Source: Humibacillus xanthopallidus (lineage in GTDB: Bacteria; Actinomycetota; Actinomycetes; Actinomycetales; Dermatophilaceae). From it: a DNA stretch of 64,000 bases. The position numbers and the translations under genes were made by a program. Where the stretch lies: positions 1,612,001 through 1,676,000 of the forward strand of contig NZ_VFPM01000001.1 in the NCBI RefSeq assembly GCF_006716675.1. Reading direction: 5' to 3'. The notes beneath the pieces were generated by a model. It ran no database searches. It saw only the letters and a program-made list of their open reading frames with translations, and was not told the origin of the DNA. Numbering within the stretch: the stretch's first letter is position 1; each line of letters starts with the position of its first letter. Shown one piece after another: positions 55,895-64,000 of the stretch.

Positions 55895-57046
55895 CTACTC
55901 GTAGACGAACTTCTGGGGGCCGGGGAAGAGCCACGACAGCCCGTCGCCGAGGCGGTCGCGCCAGTTCTCCCAGTTGTGGCCGTCGCGCGACTCGACGTAG
56001 CGCACCCGCATTCCGGTGTGGCGGAAGACCGGCACCATCGAGCGGTTCGGCGTGATGAGGGGCTCGTAGACGCCGCACGTCATGAAGATGCGGTCGACGA
56101 CAGCGGTGGGCCGCTGACGGTAGCGGTTGACGAACTTCACGACCGGGTCGAAGGCCGGCCCCCCGCCGTGGTCGAAGCCGATGTCGGTGAAGACGAGCGA
56201 GGCCGACTGGAGCAGCAGCGAGCCGAAGTAGCCGGGGTAGCGCACTGCCGTCGACAGCGAGGCGACGCCGCCGAAGGAGCTGCCCATGAGGCAGCGCGCC
56301 TCGGGGGTGTCGATGAGGGGCAGCCGGTCGTTGAGCAGCGGCACGAGCTCGCGCGCGATGAAGCGGGCGTGCGGGGCGTGGTGCGGATACTCCTTGAGCC
56401 GGTCGCGTGGCGGCACGAACACGGCGACGAGCGGGTCGACGTCGAGGCGGTGGATGAGGTTGTCGAGCACCGTCTTCATCGCCGCGAACTGGAGGTAGTC
56501 GGTGCCGTCGTGGACGATGAGGAGCGGGTAGCGCTGGGCGCTGTTGAAGCGGGCCGGCAGGTAGATCTGCACGGGCTGGTCGCGGCGCAGCGCCTTGCTG
56601 CGGATCTGCTCCTCGACGAGCGTGCCCGGGCGGGCCTCGGGGTCGAAGAGCGCCCACTCCGGCACGCGGTAGCCGATCGCGGCGCACACCGACGACGAGC
56701 CCATCGGGCTGTGTGCGAGACGGCTGTTGAGCGGGTCGTTGAAGCGCTCGTAGTGCTCGCCCTTGCGGATCTCGATCTGGTACTCGACGCGCGACCCCTC
56801 GGGCAGCACCGTCGTCACCGACCACAGGTCGGACTCGCCGATGCGCTTGAGCGGCAACGGATCCGGCAGGCCGACGACACGGTGGCGCACCCAGGCCTCG
56901 TCGACGTCGCCGCGGTAGAGGAAGGTGGCGCGCTCGCCCTCGATGATCGGCGATCCGAAGCGGGTGACGAAGCGGTCGATGGCCGGGCCGTCGAGCGGCA
57001 GGCTCTCGCGCAGCCGGTTGACGGCGAGGCGCTGGGGCGGGCTCAT
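55895..57046 (-). CDS. Enterochelin-esterase-like alpha/beta hydrolase
   Basis: A 383-residue two-domain enzyme. An N-terminal carbohydrate-/siderophore-esterase accessory domain (about 25-120: SPIIEGERATFLYRGDVDEA, SDLWSVTTVLPEGSRVEYQI) precedes an alpha/beta hydrolase (QIYLPARFNSAQRYPLLIVH, DGTDYLQ). The nucleophile lies in CLMGSSFGGVASLS (G-S-S-F-G), and the catalytic His in ESRDGHNWENW. The layout matches Fes/IroE-like esterases. Its start overlaps the S51-like gene stop by 4 bases. With the ATP-grasp ligase it suggests hydrolysis or transfer of an ester or peptide made by the operon. Confidence 0.9.
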   Translation of the reverse strand: MSPPQRLAVNRLRESLPLDGPAIDRFVTRFGSPIIEGERATFLYRGDVDEAWVRHRVVGLPDPLPLKRIGESDLWSVTTVLPEGSRVEYQIEIRKGEHYERFNDPLNSRLAHSPMGSSSVCAAIGYRVPEWALFDPEARPGTLVEEQIRSKALRRDQPVQIYLPARFNSAQRYPLLIVHDGTDYLQFAAMKTVLDNLIHRLDVDPLVAVFVPPRDRLKEYPHHAPHARFIARELVPLLNDRLPLIDTPEARCLMGSSFGGVASLSTAVRYPGYFGSLLLQSASLVFTDIGFDHGGGPAFDPVVKFVNRYRQRPTAVVDRIFMTCGVYEPLITPNRSMVPVFRHTGMRVRYVESRDGHNWENWRDRLGDGLSWLFPGPQKFVYE

Positions 57047-57966
57047 GCGGCACCCACCACGGCGACGTGGCCGTCGAGGCCGATGTAGCGCGCCCCGGCC
57101 GGCAGGTCGGTCGCCCCGTCGGGGAAGCGCACGACGGTGCCGTCGTCGAGCAGGGTGAGGCGGTGGTCGGGGAAGCGCCTGGCCATGATGCTCATCCGGT
57201 CGTGCTCCTCGAGCCGCAGCCGCCGCTTCGCGTGGGGCAGGGCGATGATGCCCGGCAGCCGCCCCAGGCCCCGGTCGAAGACCTCGGCCGCGGTGACGCC
57301 GTGCGGCGCGTGGTCGTGGAAGAGGACGACCTCGTCGGTGAGCGCCATGGCCCCCGCCGACCAGGCGACGACCGGCAGCTCCGGCCTGATCTCGACGTTG
57401 AAGACGCGCAGCGTGCGCAACAGGGTGCGCACGTTGCCGCCGGCGATGACGACGCCGGCACAGCCGTCGAGGACGGCACCGATCTCGCCGCGGTGCCAGC
57501 CGATGGTGCCGCTCTCGTCGGGAGGCGCCGTGGCACGGACCGAGCGGTAGAGGTCGTCGAGCTCGGCGGCATACCAGGCGTCGACCGCACGCACCGCCTC
57601 GACGGCGGACTCGAGGGCCACCGGCCCGATGGCGTGGAGCGACGAGCGGTGCGCGACCGCCTGCACCGCGTCGATCGCCGCCTGCAGCCGGATGCCGTAG
57701 AAGGCGCGCAGCTCGTCCTGCCGGTCGCGGAAGAGCAGTGCTGCCGCGGCGAAGTGCTCGTCCTTCTCGAGGACGTCCATCATCCGGTGGTGCAGCCGGA
57801 GGTTCACGCCGCGACCGTCGAGGTGCCCGGCGAGCTCGGCGTCCTCGCTCTCGCGCTCCTCCCACCCGGAGTTGATCATCGCGATCGGGCCGTCGAGGCC
57901 GAGGGAGCGCACCGTGGCACCGACGGTCGTCGTGAACCGTTGCGGCCCGAGAAGGATCGTCGTCAT
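57043..57966 (-). CDS. S51/cyanophycinase-like type-1 glutamine amidotransferase-fold protein
   Basis: A 307-residue protein of the peptidase S51/cyanophycinase/type-1-GATase-like class. The N-terminal Rossmann strand (TTILLGPQRFTTTVGATVRS) is followed by GVVIAGGNVRTLLRTLRVFN and PVVAWSAGAMALTDEVVLFH. The A-W-S-A-G-A-M motif places a Ser nucleophile as in cyanophycinase and dipeptidase E. The C-terminal VRFPDGATDLPAG is a terminal beta region. It sits between an ATP-grasp ligase (1-base overlap, TGATG) and the esterase (4-base overlap), so the three are translationally linked. It probably cleaves or transfers an amide or peptide made by the ligase. Confidence 0.85.
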   Translation of the reverse strand: MTTILLGPQRFTTTVGATVRSLGLDGPIAMINSGWEERESEDAELAGHLDGRGVNLRLHHRMMDVLEKDEHFAAAALLFRDRQDELRAFYGIRLQAAIDAVQAVAHRSSLHAIGPVALESAVEAVRAVDAWYAAELDDLYRSVRATAPPDESGTIGWHRGEIGAVLDGCAGVVIAGGNVRTLLRTLRVFNVEIRPELPVVAWSAGAMALTDEVVLFHDHAPHGVTAAEVFDRGLGRLPGIIALPHAKRRLRLEEHDRMSIMARRFPDHRLTLLDDGTVVRFPDGATDLPAGARYIGLDGHVAVVGAA

Positions 57967-59195
57967 CAACGCGCGTGCATGCGGATCGTCTGCCCGACGT
58001 CGTCGAGGATGGCCCGTGCGGTGTCGTAGTCGTGGTGGCGCACCCGCACCCAGGCGTTGGCCATGTAGCCGGCCTCGACGGCCTGCGTGCCGTGCCCGAC
58101 GGGAGGGAAGTGGGCGTCGATGATCGAGGCGCCGTGCCGGGCCTGGATCTCGTCGATGCCGCTGTAGCCCGTCACCACCCCGTCGTGGTCCGGGCGCAGC
58201 GCGACGATGCCGGCGGCATACGTGCGTCTCATCGGCTGCTCGGGGCGGCCGTGCGTGATGACGTGCGCCCACTCGCGATAGACGTCGACCTCGTTGGCGG
58301 CGGAGTAGAGGTCCCACGCGCCGACGCCGGGCGGCCGGGCGCCGATCTCGCTGAACTTCAGGCCCTTCGGGCCGTAGAACCACTCCATGTGCGTCGCCGA
58401 CGTCTCGATGCCGAGGGCGTCGATGACGCGGTGGCCGAGCTCACGCACCTCGCGGTAGAACGCGTTGGAGGGATCGTCGATGCGGTTCGTCGTGATGAAC
58501 TGCGGCGAGATCCAGCGGTGGCGCATGGCCTCGAGGACGTTGGGGTAGTAGTGCGTCGCCCAGTCGTGGGCGACCTCGCCGTCGACGGTGATCGTGTCGT
58601 AGAAGCCCTCGTGGCCCTCGACGAACTCCTCGATGGCGATGGAGGTGGCGCCCTCGCGCGCGTAGCCCTGCAGCGCGTGGAGCAGCTCGTGCTCGTCATT
58701 GACGCGGACCGTGCCCTGCGCCCCGGCGCCCGCGCGCGGCTTGAGGATGAGGGGGTAGCCCTCGCGGTCGGCGAACTCGTGCGCCTCCGCGGCGGAATCG
58801 ACCGCAGCGCTCGCGGCAGTCGGCACGCCGGCCTGCCGCAGGGCCTCCTTCATCGAGGGCTTGTCGCGGCACAGCCACGTCGTGCGCACACTCGTGCCGG
58901 GGATGCCGGTCGCCTCGCGGACGTGCGCCGCGGGCATCGTGTGCGCCTCGACCGTCGCCTCGAGCCCGTCGATCCACACGCGGCCCTGGAAGTAGCGCAC
59001 CGCCTCGGTCATCTGGTCGACGTTGGTCACCGAGCCGACGCGGTAGTAGCCGCTCAGCTGCTCGCGCAGCTCGCCGTCGAGGTGCCCCTCCTCCGTCTCG
59101 CCGATGCCGTAGACGTTCGCCCCGACGGAGGCGAGCGCGTGCACGAAGCGCCGCTGGTTCGCGGGGAACGAGGGCTCCACGAAGATGATGTTCAC
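57966..59195 (-). CDS. ATP-grasp carboxylate-amine ligase-like enzyme
   Basis: A 409-residue ATP-grasp protein. The N-terminal Rossmann pre-domain (IIFVEPSFPANQRRFVHALA) is followed by the central ATP-grasp domain: CRDKPSMKEALRQAGVPTAA, YPLILKPRAGAGAQGTVRVN (Lys and Gly-rich loop), SIAIEEFVEGHEGFYDTITV. The C-terminal metal-binding residues are in GLKFSEIGARPPGVGAWDL (E-x-x-x-R). Such enzymes join a carboxylate to an amine using ATP, as in peptide-like natural products. It is the first gene of the operon with the S51-like protein and two esterases. No known pathway with exactly this set comes to mind. Confidence 0.92.
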   Translation of the reverse strand: MNIIFVEPSFPANQRRFVHALASVGANVYGIGETEEGHLDGELREQLSGYYRVGSVTNVDQMTEAVRYFQGRVWIDGLEATVEAHTMPAAHVREATGIPGTSVRTTWLCRDKPSMKEALRQAGVPTAASAAVDSAAEAHEFADREGYPLILKPRAGAGAQGTVRVNDEHELLHALQGYAREGATSIAIEEFVEGHEGFYDTITVDGEVAHDWATHYYPNVLEAMRHRWISPQFITTNRIDDPSNAFYREVRELGHRVIDALGIETSATHMEWFYGPKGLKFSEIGARPPGVGAWDLYSAANEVDVYREWAHVITHGRPEQPMRRTYAAGIVALRPDHDGVVTGYSGIDEIQARHGASIIDAHFPPVGHGTQAVEAGYMANAWVRVRHHDYDTARAILDDVGQTIRMHAR

Positions 59196-59421
59196 GGGCT
59201 CGACGCTATCGGTCGACCCGCGGCGACGCCACGGAACGCCGGCGGCGCACCCCGCGCGGTCGTATGCCGTCCGCCCCCTGCGGCCTACCGGTTGAGCCGT
59301 GCGTCACGACCGTCACGAACGGCCCCTCATGGTCAACTACCTCTCGTAGTATTCGAAGGACACAGCCGAGCCCTCGGCGTCCCGGCCGGGGACCACTTCG
59401 CGGACCACCCAGGAGACGCCG

Positions 59422-61077
59422 GTGTCCGGACCGCAGCGCGACCTCACCCCGCTCGCCCCGCTCGGGCTCGGTCGCCTCCGCTCCGGGCCGGTGCGCACCC
59501 AGCGACCGGTCTACGTCGACCTCCTGCCGCCGTGCAATGCCGGCTGCCCTGCCGGGGAGAACATCCAGGCATGGCTGGCCCTCGTCAAGGCCGGCGACCA
59601 CGAGGGCGCCTGGCGCCAGCTGACCCGCGACAACCCACTCCCGGCCATCCACGGGCGGGTCTGCTACCACCCGTGCGAGGCGGCCTGCAACCGGGCCGAG
59701 CTCGACGGTGCCGTCTCGATCCACGGCGTCGAGCGCTTCCTCGGCGACCTCGCGATCGAGCGGGGCTGGACGTTCGAGCGACCCCCGGCGAGCAGCGGCA
59801 GACGGGTGCTCGTCGTCGGCTCCGGACCGAGCGGCCTCTCCGCCGCCTACCACCTGACCCGCCTCGGCCACGCCGTCACGGTGCGCGACAGCGGCGAGCT
59901 GCCCGGCGGGATGATGCGCTACGGCATCCCCTCCTACCGTCTGCCCCGCGAGGTGCTCGACGCGGAGGTGGGTCGGCTGGCCGAGCTGGGCGTCACCTTC
60001 GAGCAGGGGCATCGCGTCGAGGACCTCGACCTGGAGCGCCGGGAGGGCCGCTTCGACGCGGTCTTCGTCGCCGTCGGCGCACACCTGTCGAAGCACGTCG
60101 ACATCCCCAACGCCGACGCCGCGCGCGTCCTCGACGCCGTGTCGTTCCTGCGCGAGGTCGAGACGGGCGAGCGCGCCGGTCTCGCCGGACGGATCGCCGT
60201 CTACGGCGGCGGCAACACGGCGATGGACGCGGCGCGCGTCGCGAGACGACTCGGCGCCGACGACACGATCATCGTCTACCGCCGAACCCGCGAGCAGATG
60301 CCGGCGCACGAGGAGGAGGCCCACGACGCCGAGGAGGAGGGCATCCGGATCAACTGGCTGCGCACGATCTCGTCGATGGGCGAGCACGACCTCACCGTCG
60401 AGCTGCAGGAGCTCGACGCGCACGGAAAGCCCCACGGCACAGGGCGGTTCGAGACGCTCGAGGCCGACACCGTCATCCTCGCGCTCGGTCAGGCGAGCGA
60501 CACGACGTTCCTGCGCGGCATACCGGGGGTGGAGTTCGACGACGACACGGTGCGCGTCGACAAGCGCACCCTCATGACGGGCGCCCCGGGCGTCTTCGCC
60601 GGGGGCGACGCGGTGCCGAGCCAGCGCACGGTGACGATCGGCGTCGGGCACGGCAAGCGGGCGGCGCACACCATCGACGCCTGGCTGCACGACACCGAGT
60701 GGGCCCCCGCGCCCAAGCACGAGCGCGCCGACTTCGACAAGCTCAACCTCTGGTACTTCGGCGAGCACGAGCGGCGGGAGCAGCACGAGATCGACGCCGC
60801 CCTGCGCAGCCGCACCTTCGACGAGGTGCTGACCGGGCTGACCCCCGCCGAGGCCACCTACGAGGCCGGGCGCTGCCTCTCGTGCGGCAACTGCTTCGAG
60901 TGCGACGGCTGCCTCGGGGCGTGCCCGGAGGAGGCCGTCATCAAGCTCGGCGTCGGGCAGCGCTACGAGTTCGACCTCGACCGGTGCACCGGCTGCAGCG
61001 CCTGCTACCGCCAGTGCCCCGTCCATGCCATCGAGATGGTCGCCGAAGTGGCCCCCGAGCCGGAGCCGGAGGGCTGA
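59422..61077 (+). CDS. GltD-like NAD(P)H:ferredoxin-type oxidoreductase with C-terminal ferredoxin domain
   Basis: A 551-residue flavoprotein. The N-terminal Fe-S segment has CNAGCPAGENIQAWL (C38, C42) and RVCYHPCEAACNRAE (C81, C85, C89), as in GltD, NfnB and PreT. The FAD fold follows (RRVLVVGSGPSGLSAAYHL), then the NAD(P) fold (IAVYGGGNTAMDAARVARRL), VILALGQASDTTFL and GVFAGGDAVPSQRTV. The C-terminus adds a 2x[4Fe-4S] ferredoxin (CLSCGNCFECDGC, CTGCSACYRQCP). GTG 59422 has AGGAGA. It ends 6 bases before nifJ, so it likely couples NAD(P)H to the ferredoxin pool used or made by that enzyme. Confidence 0.92.
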   Translation: MSGPQRDLTPLAPLGLGRLRSGPVRTQRPVYVDLLPPCNAGCPAGENIQAWLALVKAGDHEGAWRQLTRDNPLPAIHGRVCYHPCEAACNRAELDGAVSIHGVERFLGDLAIERGWTFERPPASSGRRVLVVGSGPSGLSAAYHLTRLGHAVTVRDSGELPGGMMRYGIPSYRLPREVLDAEVGRLAELGVTFEQGHRVEDLDLERREGRFDAVFVAVGAHLSKHVDIPNADAARVLDAVSFLREVETGERAGLAGRIAVYGGGNTAMDAARVARRLGADDTIIVYRRTREQMPAHEEEAHDAEEEGIRINWLRTISSMGEHDLTVELQELDAHGKPHGTGRFETLEADTVILALGQASDTTFLRGIPGVEFDDDTVRVDKRTLMTGAPGVFAGGDAVPSQRTVTIGVGHGKRAAHTIDAWLHDTEWAPAPKHERADFDKLNLWYFGEHERREQHEIDAALRSRTFDEVLTGLTPAEATYEAGRCLSCGNCFECDGCLGACPEEAVIKLGVGQRYEFDLDRCTGCSACYRQCPVHAIEMVAEVAPEPEPEG

Positions 61078-61083
61078 GCGGCC

Positions 61084-64000
61084 ATGCGCGTCACCATCGA
61101 CGGCAACGAGGCGGCGGCCGACGTCGCCTACCGCCTCAACGAGCTCTGCGCGATCTACCCGATCACCCCGTCGTCGACGATGGCCGAGCTCGCCGACGAG
61201 TGGTCGAGCCACCGGCGGCCCAACGTCTGGGGCACGGTCCCGACGGTCATGGAGATGCAGAGCGAGGGCGGCGCGGCCGGTGCCATGCACGGCGCTCTGC
61301 AGGGCGGCGCTTTGAGCACGACCTTCACCGCGTCGCAGGGCCTGCTGCTCATGATCCCGAACATGTACAAGATCGCCGGCGAGCTGACCTCGACCGTCTT
61401 CCAGGTGGCCGCGAGATCGATTGCGGCTCAAGGACTCTCGATCTTCGGTGACCACTCCGACGTGATGGCCGTGCGACAGACCGGCTTCGCCCTGCTGTCA
61501 TCGGCGTCGGTCCAGGAGGCGCACGACCTCGCCCTCGTCGCCCAGGCCGCGACGCTGCGCACCCGGGTGCCCTTCATCCACTTCTTCGACGGCTTCCGCA
61601 CGTCCCACGAGATCAACACGGTCGAGCTGCTGCCCGACGAGGTGCTGCGCTCGCTCGTGCCGGAGCAGCTGGTCCGCGAGCACCGGCTCCGGGCCCTCAC
61701 GCCCGAGCGCCCGTTCGTGCGCGGCACGGCCCAGAACCCCGACGTCTACTTCCAGGCGCGCGAAACGGTCAACCCGTTCTACAGCCGCACCCCGGGCGTC
61801 GTGCAGTCCGTCATGGACGAGCTCGCCGCCCACACGGGCCGGGCCTACGGTCTCGTGGAGTATGCCGGCCACGACGCTCCCGAGGTCGTCGTCGTCTGCA
61901 TGGGCTCGGGTGCACAGACGGTCCGCGAGACCGTGACCCACCTCGTCGGCGGGGGCGCGCGGGCGGGTGCCCTGCAGGTGCGCCTCTACCGGCCCTTCCC
62001 GGCGGCCGAGCTCGTCGCCGCGCTACCGGCCAGCGTGCGGCGGATCGCTGTCCTCGACCGGACGAAGGAGCCCGGCTCGCAGGGGGAGCCGCTCTTCCTC
62101 GACGTGCTGACCGCGCTCTCGGAGGCTCACCAGCGCGGGGCGATCGAGACGATGCCCCAGGTCATCGGCGGCCGCTACGGCCTCTCGTCCAAGGAGCTGA
62201 CCCCGGGCATGGTCTGCGCGGTCTACGACGAGCTCTGGGAGGAGCGGCCGCGGTCGCGCTTCACCGTCGGCATCACCGACGACGTCGGCGGCACGAGCCT
62301 GCCGTGGGACCCCGACATCGTCGTCGAGGACCCGGCGATGCTCCGGGCCGTCTTCTACGGCATCGGCTCCGACGGGACGGTCGGGGCCAACAAGAACACC
62401 ATCAAGATCCTCGGCTCGGACCCGAAGGTGCACGCCCAGGCCTACTTCGTCTACGACTCGAAGAAGTCGGGCGGCCTCACGGTGTCGCACCTGCGCTTCG
62501 GGCCGCACCCGATCCGGGCTCCCTACCTCGTGTCCAAGGCCCACTTCGTCGGCTGCCACCACCTCGGCCTCCTCGAGAAGATCGACGTGCTCGCGAGCGC
62601 CGGCGAGGGAGCGACGCTGCTGCTCAACGCCCCCCAGCCGGCAGACGAGGTCTGGGACGCGCTGCCCCGGCCCGTCCAGCAGGCCGTCATCGACAAGAAG
62701 CTGACGGTCTGGGCCATCGACGCCGACGCCGTCGCGCGCGAGGCCGGGCTGCCCGGTCGCACCAACACCGTCCTGCAGACCTGCTTCTTCGCGATCTCGG
62801 GCGTGCTGCCGCGCCGGGCCGCCATCGAGAAGGTCAAGGCGGCGATCCGCAAGACCTACGGGCGTCGCGGCTCGGAGGTCGTCCGGCGCAACGAGGCTGC
62901 GGTCGATGCGACGCTCGCGGCCCTCCACGAGATCCCGGTGCCCGCCGCGGTGAGCACCGACCGCGAGCCGGAGCCGGCGGTGCCTGCCGACGCACCGGAC
63001 TTCGTGCGCACCGTCACGGCGGCGATGATGGCCGGCCGGGGCGACGAGATCCCGGTCAGCGCACTCCCGGTCGACGGGACGTATCCCAGCGGCACGACGG
63101 CATACGAGAAGCGGCGGATCAGCGACGTCGTCGCCACGTGGGACCCCGACACGTGCATCCAGTGCGGCACCTGCAGCTTCGTCTGCCCGCACAGCGTGCT
63201 GCGCGCCAAGTACGTCGGTGAGGACGGCTTGGTGCAGGCGCCCGCGAGCTTCGCCACCGCGCCCCTCGATGCGGTCGGGCTGCCCGACACCCGCTACACG
63301 CTGCAGGTCTACGCCGAGGACTGCACCGGGTGCGGGCTCTGCGTCGAGGCCTGCCCCGTCAGCCCTGTCGGCGAGCCGCACCGCAAGGCGATCAACCTCG
63401 AGCCGCTCGAGCCGCAGCTGGAGGCGCAGCGAGACAACGTCGCCTTCTTCGAGTCGCTGCCGATGAATGCGCGCTCGCGGGTGGACTTCGGCACGGTGCG
63501 CGGCACGCAGTTCCTCCAACCCCTGTTCGAGTTCTCCGGAGCCTGCGCCGGCTGCGGCGAGACCCCCTACCTCAAGCTGCTCACCCAGCTCTTCGGTGAG
63601 CGGGCCACGGTCGCCAACGCGACGGGCTGCTCCTCGATCTACGGCGGCAACCTGCCGACGACACCGTGGACGAAGAACGCCGCCGGCCGTGGGCCGGCCT
63701 GGTCGAACTCGCTCTTCGAGGACAACGCGGAGTTCGGGCTCGGGCTGCGCCTCGCTGCCGACCTGCACACGCGGCTCGCCCGCGAGCGGCTGCGCGAGGT
63801 GCGCGACGTCGTCGGAGCGGAGCTCGCCGACGCGATCCTCGACGCCCGGCAGGTGCGGGAGTTCGAGCTCACGGCCCAGCGCGAGCGGGTCGCCGAGCTG
63901 CTGCGACGTCTCGCCGACATCGGCGACGTCGGGGGCCCGGCCGTCGCCGACCTGCGCAGCGTCGCCGACCACCTCCTGCGGCGCAGCGTCTGGATCGTCG
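61084..64000 (+). CDS. nifJ: Pyruvate:ferredoxin (2-oxoacid) oxidoreductase, N-terminal part
   Basis: The first ~970 residues of a single-chain NifJ-type pyruvate:ferredoxin oxidoreductase; it continues past the right edge. From ATG 61084: domain I (EAAADVAYRLNELCAIYPIT, PSSTMAELADEW, FTASQGLLLMIPNMYKIAGE), domain III (VGANKNTIKILG, AYFVYDSKKSGGLTVSHLRF), a ferredoxin domain with CIQCGTCSFVCP and CTGCGLCVEACP, then the thiamine-diphosphate region (EFSGACAGCGETPYLKLLTQ, NATGCSSIYGGNLPTTPWTK). It would convert pyruvate and CoA to acetyl-CoA, CO2 and reduced ferredoxin. It partners with the GltD-like flavoprotein directly upstream. The usual size is about 1,180-1,200 residues, so most of it is present. 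Confidence 0.95.
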   Translation, partial: MRVTIDGNEAAADVAYRLNELCAIYPITPSSTMAELADEWSSHRRPNVWGTVPTVMEMQSEGGAAGAMHGALQGGALSTTFTASQGLLLMIPNMYKIAGELTSTVFQVAARSIAAQGLSIFGDHSDVMAVRQTGFALLSSASVQEAHDLALVAQAATLRTRVPFIHFFDGFRTSHEINTVELLPDEVLRSLVPEQLVREHRLRALTPERPFVRGTAQNPDVYFQARETVNPFYSRTPGVVQSVMDELAAHTGRAYGLVEYAGHDAPEVVVVCMGSGAQTVRETVTHLVGGGARAGALQVRLYRPFPAAELVAALPASVRRIAVLDRTKEPGSQGEPLFLDVLTALSEAHQRGAIETMPQVIGGRYGLSSKELTPGMVCAVYDELWEERPRSRFTVGITDDVGGTSLPWDPDIVVEDPAMLRAVFYGIGSDGTVGANKNTIKILGSDPKVHAQAYFVYDSKKSGGLTVSHLRFGPHPIRAPYLVSKAHFVGCHHLGLLEKIDVLASAGEGATLLLNAPQPADEVWDALPRPVQQAVIDKKLTVWAIDADAVAREAGLPGRTNTVLQTCFFAISGVLPRRAAIEKVKAAIRKTYGRRGSEVVRRNEAAVDATLAALHEIPVPAAVSTDREPEPAVPADAPDFVRTVTAAMMAGRGDEIPVSALPVDGTYPSGTTAYEKRRISDVVATWDPDTCIQCGTCSFVCPHSVLRAKYVGEDGLVQAPASFATAPLDAVGLPDTRYTLQVYAEDCTGCGLCVEACPVSPVGEPHRKAINLEPLEPQLEAQRDNVAFFESLPMNARSRVDFGTVRGTQFLQPLFEFSGACAGCGETPYLKLLTQLFGERATVANATGCSSIYGGNLPTTPWTKNAAGRGPAWSNSLFEDNAEFGLGLRLAADLHTRLARERLREVRDVVGAELADAILDARQVREFELTAQRERVAELLRRLADIGDVGGPAVADLRSVADHLLRRSVWIV

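Noticed and set aside
57975..63972. Very long open frames opposite the ATP-grasp, GltD-like and nifJ genes
   Set aside because: High-GC shadow frames; their residues are low-complexity and the other strand has clear catalytic motifs.

Overview
The window is about 64 kb of high-GC DNA. Codons are strongly G/C-ending, GTG/TTG starts and Shine-Dalgarno sites are common, and a GGCATACG-type motif recurs in intergenic hairpins. The protein families (DUF2510, Ltp, a mycothiol-type DinB/maleylpyruvate isomerase, NarL-type two-component systems, a CO-dehydrogenase-type molybdenum hydroxylase) point to an actinobacterium, most likely Intrasporangiaceae (Janibacter/Terrabacter/Phycicoccus relatives). 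That assignment is inference.

Layout. (1) 1-6,980: molybdenum hydroxylase cluster. It holds the large-subunit N-terminus, the 2Fe-2S subunit, XdhC/CoxI, CoxE, CoxD and a MocA-like nucleotidyltransferase. A FadR-type GntR regulator and a forward aldo/keto reductase sit inside it. (2) About 7,000-24,700 and 31,400-37,240: an accessory region of mostly single, unrelated, often orphan genes on both strands. They include a DUF2510-DUF4041-GIY-YIG protein, an Ltp-repeat protein, a KAP P-loop NTPase, a small P-loop kinase, small secreted and membrane proteins, two IS110 elements and an IS256 remnant. Most intergenic gaps carry one copy of a short GC-rich hairpin repeat (core GCCGCGAAGCGGCAGTGTCC, then TTCCGCCGC). 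The last copy lies just before a broken tyrosine-recombinase gene. The layout recalls a cassette array, although canonical attC motifs are not visible. (3) 24,782-31,404, inside that region: an unusual two-component locus. One operon encodes a TRAP-like binding lipoprotein, a stand-alone receiver and a histidine kinase whose phospho-acceptor His is Gly. The convergent operon encodes a homologous kinase that has the His but has lost the N and G1 boxes of its ATPase domain, plus a NarL-type response regulator. The two kinases look complementary, as if only a heterodimer could autophosphorylate. (4) 37,238-64,000: ordinary chromosome. It holds a MarR-controlled DinB-fold enzyme, an acyl-CoA dehydrogenase, a TetR/glycosyltransferase divergent pair, an NAD-dependent epimerase, an M14 peptidase, a GAF histidine kinase, a VOC protein, a GTPase, a GNAT protein, a DUF1801 protein, a peptide-binding lipoprotein and an SMR-like protein. 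An operon of an ATP-grasp ligase, an S51/cyanophycinase-like protein and two esterase-fold proteins follows. Last come a GltD-like flavoprotein and a pyruvate:ferredoxin oxidoreductase that runs off the right edge.

Most long open frames opposite real genes are GC-rich shadows and are omitted. Starts were chosen by Shine-Dalgarno spacing and family alignment. No similarity search was possible, so family names rest on motif recognition.
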